From the NCBI GenBank assembly GCA_012931725.1, contig CM022948.1:78254276-78318275 (forward strand): a stretch of DNA of 64,000 nt, given 5' to 3'. Source of the stretch: Litsea cubeba. Its lineage: Eukaryota; Streptophyta; Magnoliopsida; Laurales; Lauraceae. The notes under the pieces are model-generated. The model was not told the origin of the DNA and did no database searches. It saw nothing but the letters and a program-made list of their open reading frames with translations. Made by a program: the position numbers and the translations under genes. Of the stretch, positions 44,703 to 58,125 are shown piece by piece; the first letter of the stretch is position 1; each line of letters begins with the position of its first letter.

Positions 44703-46399
44703 CGGACGGTGCAGAACAAGTGACGTTCCGTCACAATAGTGCATGGGTTCAAAACCCATCTTCCTTTTTTTTTTTCATTTTTTTATTGCGCATATCAGCA
44801 TATGTGGTTTTCGTTGGCAAACATGCCCTGTTTTCATTTTTTTTTTTTTTTTGGAAAGAGCTCTATTATCATGTTAATGTTACCAATCCAACATGCCTTT
44901 AGACATCATATTATGATTTTTGGGAATGTGTTTTTATTTAATTAATTATGTTTAGTTACAAATTAAGCATGATTAGTTGTTAATTATTGTTGATTAATGT
45001 GTTAGATTAATTATATGATAAGATAATATGGAATTATTAGTATCAATGAATTTATGGAATTGTGTTGGACATTTCTTATTTTGGAGCCATATTGATTTGA
45101 AATGCCATTTTATGAAAAAAAAAGAGTATTTTCTATAAAAAAAAAGGACTTATTTGTAATTCTGATTTTATGAAAATTTTCCAATGATGGAATTTTTCAA
45201 TGATTTCAGTTTCATTAGAAAACATGTCAAATTGTGATCGATTTTCTCTTCTAGCTCGGGTTCATTTAAATTCATTTCAGATGATTCCCAGTGAGATTTG
45301 ATACCTTTAAAAACGGACTTATTTAGAATAGTAACCTTACTGTGATTCTGTTTCATTTATCTTCTCTGATTCTGATTTTGGAGTTTGGGAATTGGGATTA
45401 GACTTTGGAAGTGGGAACTGAGAAGAAAACCCAACCAAGCCACCCAGACCTATAAAATTGTGAGGCCCCCCTCATGGTGAGGCCCCCACCACTTGCTTCA
45501 CCTGCCTATATGGTGAGCCGGCTCTGCTCTTGTTCATTTTCTGTTCTTTTCCATGAAACAATTGATGGCCCCACAGTTGATATACCCTGACCGACCACCA
45601 TGGAGAGGGAATGTAAACCCAGTCACCAGTCCAGTGTAGGGAGGAAATCCAAACAATACACAAAACACTCTCATTTTGGGACCGTACCATGGACCAATCA
45701 ATCATCCACTGAGGACCAACCGGTAGTTAGGGTCAACTGGAAACTAACCAGATGGCTCCATAATGTATAAAAAATCCAAGCTCATACCATAGACAAATTA
45801 GATACTAATTGTCCCAGAAGATAAATTCCTTCTATTTTTATCAATATTAGTTAAATTCAGAAAAATCCTGCCTGCCCACTTTTCTGAGCTATTGATAGAA
45901 TCAATCATAGTTCACTCCACATAGAGCTCATCCAATGGGGTATCAAATGTTGGTTCTACCTTCTCATGCAAAGAACTCTATAATATGAGAGAGAGAGAGA
46001 GAGAGGGATTATGTACAAGATCTGTCTTATACTTTCACAAAAACAATATAGAAAAGCACTCGATTGGATGCCTCGAATTAAAAAAAAAAAATCACCGGGC
46101 AAAGGCTCAAGCAGTCTGTTGCATCATACAAAATAACATAGCAAATCCGCAGAGACACTGCCAACCTCTATAGTCACCCCTTATAATACACACTTGCATT
46201 TGCATGGCAAAGGAGAAAGAGAGATAAAGGCCCAAAACAGAGATTGTCAAACCTGAGTGAGAAAATATCAACCCATAATCATCACCAACATTCCGTTTGC
46301 ATTGCAGTGGTTGTTGTTTTTAGTATAAAACATGAAACTTCAGGCTCTGCAATTCCATAAATTCCTCACATCTCCAGCTGGTACCGGACAGTGGCAAAC
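44703..46399. other. Intergenic between STIG1-like remnant and B56 gene
   Basis: AT-rich stretch at 44840-45180; a short (GA)n run at 45988-46008; otherwise unassigned. The right end contains the 3' UTR of the minus-strand B56 gene. Confidence 0.4.
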
Positions 46400-49300
46400 T
46401 CAACTACCAACTGTTCCACGTGGGCCTGTAGTCGCCATGCCAAGAGAGGGGACAAACCGAGAGACTAGCACCGCCTCATTACTGATGGCTTTGGACACTG
46501 CAACATCTTCTAAACGTTTCCAGGTTAATTCCCGCCTCTCTTGTATTTCTATTTCCTTTGCTTCATCTTCTTGGAATCTGACTAAGCACTCCTCACATAG
46601 CTCTGGATCAGCATCCACGAAGATCTTCTTCACATTCAGTGTAAGGCTTTGGACAGCTTGGTTCCAATGGCTCCTGGTGTTCCTCTCTAGTGCTGGGAAA
46701 ATAATAGGCAGTATCACCTTCCGGTTTTGAGTAATTAAGTTCCGTATGTGATCATTATTCCAAAGGAATAATGCCCTTTCTGCAACCTGCACACATAAAT
46801 AATAAATATGTAAATTGCAACAAGGAAAATACAAGAGAAGAAAAACATCATTATAGAGTCTACAAAAATAATTTCATGAAGTTTCAACATCCACAGGTGC
46901 TTCATAAAAGAACAATATCAGCTGCTTGTTTCCTTTGATCGTCTCTCATTTGACCAATAGATCACCAAGACCTTTGTTTTTCCTTACTCATGCACGCTCA
47001 AAACGCTCATGTACAAGTCATGTGATAAAAATGCTCTCTTGAATTTGCAAATCTTTTCAAGTGATCCATTTGCTATTTTAGACTAGATTTTTTTAATGAT
47101 ACTAAATTTTATTAAGTTGCATATGATTTAGTGTTGGCAGATGAATCAAGAGAGGATGTAAATACGAAACTTGACACATGATAGGAGGCTTTAGAATCCA
47201 ACGGCCTTAAAATAAGTCCTACAAAGACGGAATATATAAATTATAACTTGAGTGGGGATGTGAAAAGGGATGCAACTCCCGTGAGAATTGAGACTCAAGA
47301 GATACCATAGAGAGTTCTTTCAATACCTTGGCTCTATGATTAGTAAGAATGTGGAAATGAAGGTGGATTTCAAACATATAGGATAAGAGCTGGATGGTTG
47401 AAGTGGAAACTTACTTCTTGAGAGTGCTTTGTGCCGCGCATACCAACAAAAATTAAATGGAAATTTTTACAAGAAACCGATTATACTGGCTATGACCTAT
47501 GGAGTAGAATGTTGACTAATTAGGAAACAACACATGCAAAATATAAGCGTGGCAGAGATGAGAACGTTGAGATGGATGTGTAGTAAACTAGGAAAGATAG
47601 AATCATAAATGAGCACATTCGGGAACATTTAAGAGCTTGATGGTTGGAGTGGAGACTTACGTCTTGAGAGTGCTTTGTGATCCACGCATACCAACAAAGA
47701 TTGAATGAAAATTTTTATAAGAAAGCGATTAGACCAGCTATGACCAATGGAGCATGTTGACCGATTAGGAAACAACATATGCAAAAAATGAGTATGACAG
47801 AGATAAAAACGTTGAGATGGATGTGTGGTAAACTAGGAAAGACAGAATCATAAATGGGCGCATTCAGGAACATTTAAGAGTAGCATCAATGCAGATAAAT
47901 TAAGAGAAGCTCCTTTGAGATGGTTTGGACACGTCCAACGTAGGCCAACAATGATGAAAAATTTCCCCATTCAAATTGATGGCCCCTCAACTCCTCAAGG
48001 GAATAAGGTAAGCCGAAGAGGACATGGATGGAAATAGTAAGGATAGATTTGAAGAAGTGCAACCTATTTGATGATTTGTCCCAGGATAAACTGGAATGGT
48101 GAAACAGAGCTCAAGTAGCTTACCGGCTTACCGGCTTACCCCAACATAGTTGGAACGGCGCTCTGATGATCATCATCACGATCGAAATAAAATTTAGAAA
48201 ATAATGAAGAGAATACGACACAAACATCAAGACAGCAACACATGCTAATAACAACACCCCCACCCCCGATCTTCTCCTTTCCTTCCTTCCCAATTTTCTC
48301 TCTTTCTTGAAGTGGAGAGATTTTAGGAATGGATATCTCAGTTTAATTTTTTTGCTATTTTGCCCCTCCTTAAAAATTCTTTGCTCTTTAGAGAGAAAGG
48401 CATTTTTGTCTTGTGCCTTTATTTTTTTATAAAGGACGGAGATGGTAACAAGCTTTGATACCTTGGACAGAAAGTTTTGCTCTTACTCCCGGCAAAGTGG
48501 GCATCCCATGTTTCAAGGTTCTTTCAAGTAGAGTTTCTTTTTTTGTGTGTGTTTTTATAAGCCTTTCAAGTAGATTTTCACAAGCCTTTTGAGTGGGCCA
48601 CTTAAGAGAAATGAAAACAGACTCGTGATGCGGATCCTCTGGAACGGATCTCCAAAGTGTGGCCCATTATTAATAATTAATCTAAACCTTACAAAAGAAA
48701 TACCCTATTCTCTTTGATCTAGGCCCAACGCCAAATTGGTTTATATGAAATATTTGAATTGTTTATAATATTTTATCTAAGTGTTCTAAAAGGTATCAAT
48801 GTAAATATGGGTCATTTGAGTGAACTTTAATAGGGACCATCTATACACTATATGGGAAGTGTTTTCTCTTCTTTTTTCCCATCTCTATTATGTAGATAAC
48901 ATTGGGGACCTTGAAATCATCAGTAGGCCACAAAATAAGTGCCCCCTTCTCTATGATAAATTTCACATAAATATAATGTAGGCCTATTGTCAGATCAATC
49001 TCTACAAAATATTTATATTTTTATAATGTTCATCCAGGTGTTCTAAAAGTTACTATAGAACATTTACTTGAAGTTTTATAAAGACTACCCGGCAAGAAAT
49101 TCCTGGCTTGGCCACTGCCCACCAGCTCATACTAGCTAGCTGAATGAAGCAGAATAAACAAACCACATTCAAGTGCATTTGATGAATCACCTTAGCATAT
49201 TTTGAAAAATAAAAATAAAAAAAGAATCTGCTAAAGTTAAGACAACATGGATACCATGCATTAAATTTGTCACTCTCAGGTGAAGATAAAAAAAAAAAGG

Positions 49301-52300
49301 AAGCACAAGTAAATAAGGGGAGAGATGGCAGACAAAAAAATGACCTAAAATAGAAAGATCACAAAGAAAGATAAGAAGCCACCAACGAAGCTAAACGTTT
49401 CTACCTTTTGCTTGCATTTAGGGAAAGGTGGAAGCAGGATTCTCACTCCCACATATTACATATCACATATATCATCACTAGATCCAGTCATATATCATTT
49501 TTTGATGAAGTCCCAACCCATAGGTATAATAGAATTATAATGAAAGGATACCATTGAAGGTCCTCCTTAGATCTTACTAGCGTGAAGATCCGGTAAAATG
49601 TCTCGAATAACCATGGTTCAAAATCGCGGTCGCCATTGTGGTTGACCCCGAAAAGAAGTATAACGCGGCATTGCGTTGCAGTTCGTGATCCATCACGGAG
49701 CGATTTTTTTTTTAAACAACAAAAATATTGAAAAAATATCCAAAACATCCAAAATATTGTAAAATGCTAGAAAACAATGTTTTTCTTCATTAAAAAAAAT
49801 ACTATAAAGCAAAATATTGGCCCCCTAAGTAATAACATCTTATATCATTGTCTTATCTGAAATTGCGTAAAGTTGTTCACAAGTGGGCCCTATTAGAATG
49901 GGGTACTAGTAAAGAGGATAAAAGTTTTATACTCCAAGGCTCAAATTGACGAGTCTTGTAGGCTCATAGGTGACGGCGCACTCAAGTATGGGTCCTAGCC
50001 GGATTTCACTATAATCAAATGGGCCACTGTTAGATTGATTAAGGATACTCATTACCAAGATCAAATCAATCCGACAGCAGGCCCATCTCCTTCCTATTGG
50101 AGTCAATTTTCGGAGGACACATAAAAGAGGGGCATTTATATTGACTAGCTCAGATTTTCAGCATGTGGGCGCCACCAAGGAGACCACAAAGTGCCCAACG
50201 GTACATTTGTCCAACTGTTTATCCCAAAAAAAAAAAAGGCGGAAACATTAAAAGGACATTTGGCCCTTTTGTTGCTAAGAGAATGAGTCAAACAGAGAGT
50301 GGAATGGGGAAGGAAAGGAAAAGGACGAAAAAAGAGGAGAGACGGGCGGGCGGGGGGGGGGGGGGGGGTTGGGGGGGGTTGGGGTGGTTGAAGACGACGT
50401 AGCAGAAGCAGCAGCACTTGTAGCAAGGACTGTAGCTGGAGCCTCAATAGATCCGTGACATCCAGGTACCTCGCTCCTCTCTTCCTCCTACTCCCTCTAT
50501 CTCTTTGTTTTATCTTAAAAAAAAAAAACCTGCAATCTACATGCAACATCAAGCTCCGTTTATTTTCCGTACTTCTTCTTTTCTTTTCCCCAGTTCATCG
50601 ACCTCTTTCAACCCCTTTTCGAAAAAGAGAACGGAGAAGAAATACAGTTTTAGTGCATTTTGGCCGGTATTTTTTGCATTTGGCTGATATTTTCAAAATA
50701 TGGACCGATATATCGGTCTGGGCCATATTTTGATGATATCGGCCAATTTTTTGGCGATATTTTGCCTCTTGTGAACTCAGACCGATAAATATCAATTTAT
50801 CGTCATGGTAATGGCTGATTCCGGTTCATATCAACCAATATTTTGAACCCTGCAAATAACCCAAGAATATCTGGTTTTTTCCATCTTCTCAATACTGTCA
50901 AAAACAAAAACATTACACTTTCCACGTCATACGAGCTTCAAAGACAGGTTATTGAACAATGAATTCATGGTTTCTTCAGCAAGAACCATTATACACCCAT
51001 CACCAATACCAACGCAATGTCCTCCTTAATTCCTTATCAGGGTCATATATCTCTTCTTCAGAATTCTGAGACCGATTGGCGTAATTTAGAGAAGTAACAA
51101 CTCCAGTGGCTAGAACCAGCATCTTTCAAGCTTGAAAGATGGACCAATAACAGAGGTCATGATCTCTCCTTCAGAATTCCCAGCCCGGTCAGAGAAACTT
51201 AGAGGAGCAAAAATGCCAGAGGCCATATGAAAATAAAAAATACAATTAAAAAATGAAAATGAAAAACAAATATGATATCTGGGAAAGATTAACGTCAAAC
51301 CAGCTGCATTTTTCTTTCGTTTGGAAATAGCTAAATGTTACCAAGTAGACATCCAATCATGAATACTGCTTTAATACATGTTTCAAAGGCCTTGAGTGTC
51401 TGGCTTCAGAATTTCCTGTCCATCTGACCAGGAAGAATGCTTGAATTTCCTCTCTACAGATTACAGCTGAGCAAGGCAAGCTCTAAGAAATCGTAAAAAA
51501 GCAAGCAGACCAAAAAAGAGATAACCTGGGTTCAACTAGGATGAGCATGGGAATTCAATGGAATCAGGTCCAAGTTAGACAATATGTTACTTGGCCAGTT
51601 GGTCTTAGATAATGAAAGAAGATGATAATGGTGATACTGACCATATTATTACATTCTGCAAAAGGGGGGCAAGAGTGAGATTCTGACGTGGGATTAGAAA
51701 TGGAATACCAATGTAGGTGGAGAATCCCGATAACAGAGGTCATGGCGTCACCGTCACACGATGCAGTCATTTCATAACATATTTACCAGTTAAAAAATGC
51801 CCTTAATGGCATAGTATGTGACAGCAGGAAATGACAAGTATCCATTAATCAGGCCCCACAATAAATGGATAAAACAACAAAGTCAAATCTTCAAAATATT
51901 TAAACATTTCTAATTTTGTTTGCCATGAGATATAATCATGTACTTTTGCTGAAATTAAAATAATTTATCTAAGAATTTGAAAATTAGATTAAAAAATTTT
52001 AATTGGATAAATTATAAATTTTGAATATATTAAAAGATTTTAAGTAACATTTCATAAAGAAAATCACTATAATTTAACATAATTTCCAAATGCTAGTGAT
52101 ATTTGTAAAAATGGGTCGAAGGATGAGAGGGCCCCAAAAGGGGCTTTTGAATGAACCCTTATTCTAAAGAGGAATTGCCTCAAATCCATCACATAGCATT
52201 TTAACCACGTTCAAGGATGAGGGCCCATGGAGTTTTTAACATTTTCAACCCTTTCCAATGGCCACAAACGCAGCCCCAAGATTCCCCCACAACCCCACCT

Positions 52301-55300
52301 CAATTGGGCTGAAAAAGGAATGAGAGCTTCGTCTTTATCATTCTTTAATATTCCACCCACCTCAACGTTCTCAAGACTGGACCAGAGTAGTTGGTCCAAA
52401 CTAGGTTGAACCAGAACCGTCTCATGTTGCGTTTCGGTTCAAACTCAAACCCGTTACCCTCAGTTGAAGTGCATGAGCCTTGCAGTTCAACCCCAACATC
52501 ATTCAAAATTTTCAAACCATCCAATTTATTAAGACAGGCCAATGAGTAAAATTGGAGAAATTTTTTGGAAAAATAAATCTAAAATTTAAATTGTTATTAG
52601 CTTCATTTTACAAACTTAAAAAATAAACTTTTCCAACATCTTTTTTAATGGAACCATTATCTTTAAATCTTTTCTAATTTTTTTCATGATTTCTTAACTT
52701 TTTAAATATATTTCTAGATTTTTCTTCTTTTTAATTTATTTATTTAATCTTTATAGCTTGGTCCAACTTTTAAAAGCAGGGTATACTCCATTTATTCCAA
52801 CCCGCATATTGTTAAATCTAAGTCAATCATAACACAACCATGAATATATATAGGCACCATAATAATGAGAAAATAAAGACCAAGAGATAAATGAAAAAAT
52901 GCACAATAGAAAATTTTATATATCCAACTTAAAATGAAAATCCAATTAGTGAGGTAACAGTGTTATGGTGTATACATATTGGTGCCTGCACAATATAAGT
53001 TAGCCCTAAAGGTGCATACGTGCTGATCAACGATGTTTCTCTGTCTTGGTCATAGTTATCAATACCCCACGGCCAACAGAATAAAATTCAAAGTTTGCAA
53101 GAGGCATAGGTTAGAGACATCTAAGCCCCACAGAAACATGAAAACAAATTTAAACATGCATGTCAAAAATAAGAATAATGTGAAATAGAAATTCCACAGA
53201 ATCAAAGGTGCATAGGCTCTTGACACGATAAGGTAAAGTAAGAGTAATCACTAATTACTCTTTAAGTCAAAGAAAAGCACATCCATACGCCTAGGTCTTG
53301 CACAAACAGACAAATTCAATGCCAAAAAATAAATGGGATAAATTGAATTCCATTGAATGCTTGGAAAGAAGATAGTTCATCCTTCACGTGGTTGATTTAT
53401 TTTCTTTCTTAGATAGTTCGTCCTTCACATGGTTGATTTATTTTCTTTCTTAATTTTAATTATAACAGATATAAGAAATCTCTTTCATTTAATTATCTCC
53501 AGAAAAGACAACAATTGAGTTAATCATGATAAGATTCCAAGACAGGAACAATAAAAAAGAAAGTATCTACTAATCTAGGTAACTGTCTAAAGATTTATTC
53601 TAAATTTACCAATATAGGGCTCTAGGTAAATCTCTACAGATTTATTCTTCAACTAGTTAGTTGTGCAAGGGGGGCGCCCATGGATCTGCTGCTTGACTAA
53701 TTGGACCTGGGCTTTCTGCGTAAACTGCTGGGTTCCAATAGGCCTACTGCTCGCCCATGGGCATGGGCTAATGGGCCTTGGGTCAGCCGAATGACTTTTG
53801 ATCCACAGGTTGATGTGGAGCCTGCATCAGCTCTGGGCCCAGATCTGCCTCCTCCCGGCTCTAGACTCCATGTAAGGCTACGGTAGCTAAAAGATCTAAG
53901 GCATAACAAAACAGTAAGAAAAACAGTTTGAAATGGAAACTGGTTGCCATTTGATTCTAATGAGGGGTAAACAGCAGTCCGTACTTTAAACTGTACTGCA
54001 AAATAAAAAGGCACTACTGAATGATGGCATACATACATGAAATTGAACATGTGATATTTGGAGCAAAAAAAGAAAAAAAGGAAACAGCATAACTACAGAG
54101 ATGAAGTCATGAAGAGGAAGAACATTGAGAAAGCACAAAAGTAGGTCATAAGCAACAAAAACAATAAAAAAATGACGGTAAGATTGTAAGAAACACAACA
54201 CAAGGGATAACCTTTCTTTGTATCTAAGAGAGAAGCTACCACAAATGGTTATCATGTGAAAATTAATACCTGAAAATGCGAGCTGTTGAGGGCAGCGACC
54301 AATCTGGCGAAACAAGGGCACCATGCATCGTTGGAACTCTGCTACTTGTGTAGCTTCAAGAACTTCCTCCAGCTCACCAAGGAACATGACCTCCTTCGAA
54401 CTATTGGTGATTGGCCAGTACTTCAAGAGACCTCGAATAACCGTATCAGCCAGCTTGAAATCTTTCTCCACAAACTGAGTGATGCAATAAGATAGTTGTT
54501 GATGGTACATGGAGACACACTTAGGTTTGTGCAGTGGAATCAATGCTCGAACAAGAAAAAGTTTATGCTCTTCTTTCAATGGCAAAGCAAACCCGTTGAT
54601 AATGCTGCCCAAGATCTCTAGCAACTCCGCAATCCCATTGTGCTTTTCCGTCTCAAAGATGAAACGGTAAAAGATGTTGTTAATTGCCTTCCTAATAAAG
54701 GGCCGGTGCACCATGAATTTCCCATAAATACGGTGGAGTATCGTCTTCAAGTACTCCCCTCTCCCTCTGATCCTCAGAGTCAAAGAGGTCTAGCAGCCTC
54801 AACACAAATGAATGGTCAATGTATCTTTTGGCCAACTTGGCATCCGTCTCTGAAGAAGCGATGAACCTTAAGAAAAACTCATACACAATCTGCAAGTGGG
54901 GCCATGAGGGATCCATCGTAGGTTCATCCTCCTCGGGGTCAAAGCTTTCCGGAAGCTTGTTTTCATGGTTTGACGAAGAAAAATGTCCGAAACAGATTAG
55001 CAGCTACCATCTTTGTGATCTCCTGCATTACAATCTCATTAAACTTGGTGGTGACCGAGGACATATAGTCCACAAGCTCAAGAAGCGTCTGCCGCTTCAC
55101 ATCCTTCTCCTTCAGATTCTTGGCGGGGTCAGTGAAATCGAACACAACGCAGCACATGTTGAGCTTCCTAATAAACAGGTTCTGCTTCTCCGAGCTCGGC
55201 ACATCCCTAAAACTAGGCAATGCTTCATAAACAGCCGAAGTCAACACAGCGCTGTTGCCAATCCCACCCGCCTGCTGAGCACCCTGGCCGGATTTCTTCC

Positions 55301-55538
55301 CTTGATTCGATTTACCCATGGCAGAATTGGAACTATTGGCACCGCGCCCCCCACCAGGGGTCGAGTTGGGACCCTTTCCAGAGACCGAATTGCTCCTCAA
55401 GCTATTGGAAGAGTTAATGTGGGGACCAATGCCTTCAGAATTCACATCCGGCGTCGCACCAACCCTTATGTCCCCATTCCCAGATGACGATTTCGACGAT
55501 GGTTTTCGGGGTAGCTTCCCCAGTATTTGTTTGAACAT
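46400..55538 (-). CDS. PP2A regulatory subunit B' (B56), two exons, three one-base insertions
   Basis: Targeting/regulatory subunit of protein phosphatase 2A. Exon 1: 55538-54270 (ATG, MFKQILGKLPRKPSSKSSSG); exon 2: 46786-46400, spliced ...FQ|VAERALFLWNNDHIRNLI. The intron is 7.48 kb. The N-terminus is Gly/Ser/Asn-rich and long; the B56 core (HEAT-like repeats) follows: VPSSEKQNLFIRKLNMCCVV, KRQTLLELVDYMSS, DPSWPHLQIVYEFFLRFIAS, RYIDHSFVLRLLDLFDSEDQ, TILHRIYGKFMVHRPFIRKA, IINGFALPLKEEHKLFLVRA, LHKPKCVSMYHQQLSYCI, ELEEVLEATQVAEFQRCMVP. The second exon ends with a short variable tail. Three places need one base removed to keep the frame, all in homopolymers: A run 54979-54983, C run 54756-54759, G run 54290-54292 (plus-strand bases). 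After correction it has 550 residues. Closest to the gamma/theta type of plant B', from memory. Probably functional with assembly errors. Confidence 0.9.
46787..47100 (-). other. B56 intron, 3' end
   Basis: Acceptor side of the 7.5-kb intron (TATGTGTGCAG before the exon). No other feature seen. Confidence 0.5.
47120..48180 (+). mobile_element. RTE-type non-LTR retrotransposon 3' relic with internal tandem duplication
   Basis: Lies inside the B56 intron, opposite in orientation to the gene. Translation in shifting frames gives LVLADESREDVNTKLDT, GLKISPTKTEYINYNLSGDV, SFQYLGSMISKNVEMKVDFK, NVSVAEMRTLRWMC-like and RWFGHVQRRPT blocks, then GRGHGWK. This is the order of the plant RTE C-terminal RT part. 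A segment of about 250 bp (from GCTGGATGGTTGAAGTGGAA near 47390 to about 47638, again from GATGGTTGGAGTGGAGAC near 47640) is present twice in tandem. It ends near GCTCTGATGATCATCATC, like the TGATGATG-type tail of RTE elements. Many stops; dead. Confidence 0.75.
48181..53360 (-). other. B56 intron interior
   Basis: About 5 kb of intron with no host gene. Seen: TTCC-rich run near 48270-48290; a patch at 49600-49710 with CGCGGT/GCAACGCAATGCCGCG words; long poly-G (50350-50367) inside a purine-rich stretch; a CGATAT-rich fold-back-like patch at 50660-50860 (GACCGATATATCGGTC, GATATCGGCC); a GGTTCAAACT/AGTTGGTCC patch at 52370-52480. The proline-rich minus-strand frame at 50145-50552 is the shadow of the G run. 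Confidence 0.45.
53368..53451. repeat. 41-bp tandem duplication in B56 intron
   Basis: GATAGTTCATCCTTCACGTG plus TTGATTTATTTTCTTTCTTA is followed directly by a second copy that differs at two positions (GATAGTTCGTCCTTCACATG). A simple local duplication. Confidence 0.9.
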
Positions 55539-56230
55539 ATCTACAAACCCTAGCCCTAATTATACGCCCCCAACTGCAATCTCACCTCTACCAACAGCTC
55601 TCGCTCGGAGGAGAATCCAAAACTATTTTACCCAACACATCTCAAAACCCAAACCAACCCATCAAAGACCGATCAATTGCAAGACACCCCAGAAAAACAA
55701 CACCCAAACCAGAACCACCCCTTCGATCAATTCATCAAAAATCAACCAAAACCCCACGAACCATTGAAGATCTACAGTGCATAATCAGGTAGGAACTACA
55801 TCAATCCGTAATTTTACGATGACCTAGCATAATCTAAGCAGTTGAAATTTTCATCAAAGGAATCAAAGAGATATAAACCAGTGATAAATCTGAGAAAGGG
55901 CTTACATTGGCGAAGATCTGAGAAAGAGGTGCCTTTGAAATCGCTGCAGATTCTCCGATTTTTTTCTCCGGTTCTGCTCTGTTTGGGTGATCGGGTTTTC
56001 GAGGAAACTGCGAAATGTTTGATTCGCTTCTTTAATAAGTGCTTTGAGGAATTAGAGATCCCCTTCTTCTTCTTCTCCTCTGCGGCGGCTCTAGAGAGAG
56101 AAAGAGAGCAGGAAAAATAGAAAAAGTCCTCTCTCTCCTGTACACGAACTCTCTTTCTCTCTCTTCCTGTCGTGAAGACGAGAAAAAAAATTTCACTGAG
56201 AGTGACCGAAAGCTGATTTTATTAAAAGAG
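55539..56230 (-). promoter_or_regulatory. B56 5' leader and promoter region
   Basis: Immediately upstream of the ATG on the minus strand is a telo-box-like stretch (plus-strand ACAAACCCTAGCCCTAATTA at 55548-55567, i.e. TAGGGCTAGGGTTTGT read with the gene). A GA/CT-rich segment lies at 56085-56165. The leader may contain an intron; transcript data would be needed. Confidence 0.35.
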
Positions 56231-57059
56231 GAATCGCTTATCGGTCCACAAAGGTAACTGTACACGTGGCCTTTTTCAACCTTCATCAAGGCCGTTGATA
56301 TCAGTGGGCCGCACCATCTCTATGTGGGGCTCACACATGACATGACCACCACAGGAGCTGGACATTGGTGATCTGGTGAAGTTCATGTGTGTTAAAAAAA
56401 AGTATAATGGGAGGTTGATGGGATTATCTGCTTTAATGTGGGGTCCAATTAGGCTCAATCCTAACTCCTGAACTGTCTGGTTTATGACTTACTGTCTATG
56501 AGGTGGCACTTATCATATTTATTTGACATTGACAATTCACTGTAAAAAAAAAAAAAAAAAAAGCTGATTAGAAACGAAGATGGTGGTTATTGGCTAACAG
56601 AAGTTTTAGGTTTACAGAAGATTGTCCTACTCAGAACTAAGAAGGTATTAAATTAGGAGCTGCATTGGTTAGATGGTTTCTATTTCTATCAGACAGCTGG
56701 AATATGAAGGACTTGCTTGTCTTTCTATGCTAATTCTATGTCTTAGCCTCCATTTATAGATTGGATAGATCAGCATGCATTCAAGGGGAGCACGCCCAGA
56801 GATGCATATGGGTATTTGTATGTGCTCCTATCTGATTATTAGAAGTCTTTAATTCAAGGAGAGTCCTGACCCTCTTTCAAGTGGTTCAAAAGAGAGTGCA
56901 GTTCAAAACCACAGTCTCCTATTCCTGAACAGTGGCTCTGCCAACTGCTTTATCTCTTGGAGTTGGAAATCCCCATACTCAAGCCTTAGATTTTGAAATT
57001 CAGAAATCCCTAGATCACCATACTCGCCTTAGATTTTGAAATTAAGAAATCCCTACCGC
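56231..57059. other. Intergenic, no gene seen
   Basis: Contains a poly-A run (56543-56561), otherwise unassigned. A phrase TTAGATTTTGAAATT(C/A)AGAAATCCCTA is repeated near 56985 and 57030. Confidence 0.4.
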
Positions 57060-57670
57060 TTACAAATGTGGGGCCCACTTACAACACTTTCTAAAAATGG
57101 GCCAATATTTTAATTTCTAAATCTGTCCAAAATTCTAAAAGGTGGGCCCCATATACCAAAATTTCTATAGATGGGCCTATATAATTTCTAAGAGTTAGTC
57201 CGGTTTATTTGTAACAGCAGGCCCACATATGTGGGCCATGTGGTCCCACGTGATTTAAATGTGGCCCTCCTGTATTGCTAGAGTGGCCCTACGTTATGAT
57301 TCTTAAAGGTATGACCCACTTTGAAATTTCTATAGTTGGGCCCTGTGTATTTCTAAAGTTGGATACATATTATTTCTAAGGGAAGGTCCTATGTATTTCT
57401 AAGTGTAGGCCCACATAATTTCTAAAGGTGGTTCCCACATAATTTTTTAGAATACCCATGTTATAATGTCTTAATGTGAGCCCATGTATTTCTCAAAGTA
57501 GCCCTTGTATAATTCCTAAAGCGAGGCCCACATTGTGATTTCAAATTGTGGGCTCATGTTGCAATTTTTTAAGTGGCCCTATGCACCATAAGTTCTAAAG
57601 GTGGGCCATGTTATAATTCTAAACGTGGGCTCCATATGCTTCAGCTTTAAAAGGTGGGCCTCAAATAAAA
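57060..57670. repeat. Degenerate minisatellite, unit ~GGGCCCACATAATTTCTAAAGGT
   Basis: About 20 strongly diverged copies of a 22-30 base unit, each with a GGGCCC/GGCCCA core followed by a TAATTTCTAAA-type half (for example GGCCCACATAATTTCTAAAG, GGGCCCTGTGTATTTCTAAA, GAGCCCATGTATTTCTCAAA). Both orientations of GGGCCC are equivalent, so each unit carries a small palindrome. No open frame of note. Confidence 0.8.
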
Positions 57671-58125
57671 TGTAATGTCCATATAAATAAACATTTAAGG
57701 GGGCTTTGGCCGGAGGTCCCTCGTAACATTACTTTGTTGCAAACAGTCCACAAAAAAAAAGTCATGCAGCTAAAGATCCCTCTCACACTTTTTCATATCT
57801 AAAAAGACCAATTTGCCCTTTCTTTACACTTTTTCATACACGTGGCATGCCTTGCTGGAATGAGTTATTTAATGCATTGCTTTTAAATGATAGATGGATG
57901 GAGATTGGCAAAAGCCAAGACCGAAGCTTCAATTGAACCTGAGGCACTACATTGTGTACATCTCCTCTCAGCTAAATGGGACCCACATACATATATTTGT
58001 CATTTAAACATACAAATAAGGCTTTTAAATGGTATCCTATAATTAAAACTAAGTAATTAGCTCTCTAATATTAATATGAATCAATCTATATAGGCCTATA
58101 CAATAATTTCAAAATACGCAATAAA
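57671..58125. other. Spacer between the two minisatellites
   Basis: No gene or repeat recognised. Confidence 0.4.

Noticed and set aside
50145..50552. Proline-rich minus-strand open frame
   Set aside because: The prolines come from a long poly-G run and purine-rich DNA inside the B56 intron; no domain or conservation signal.
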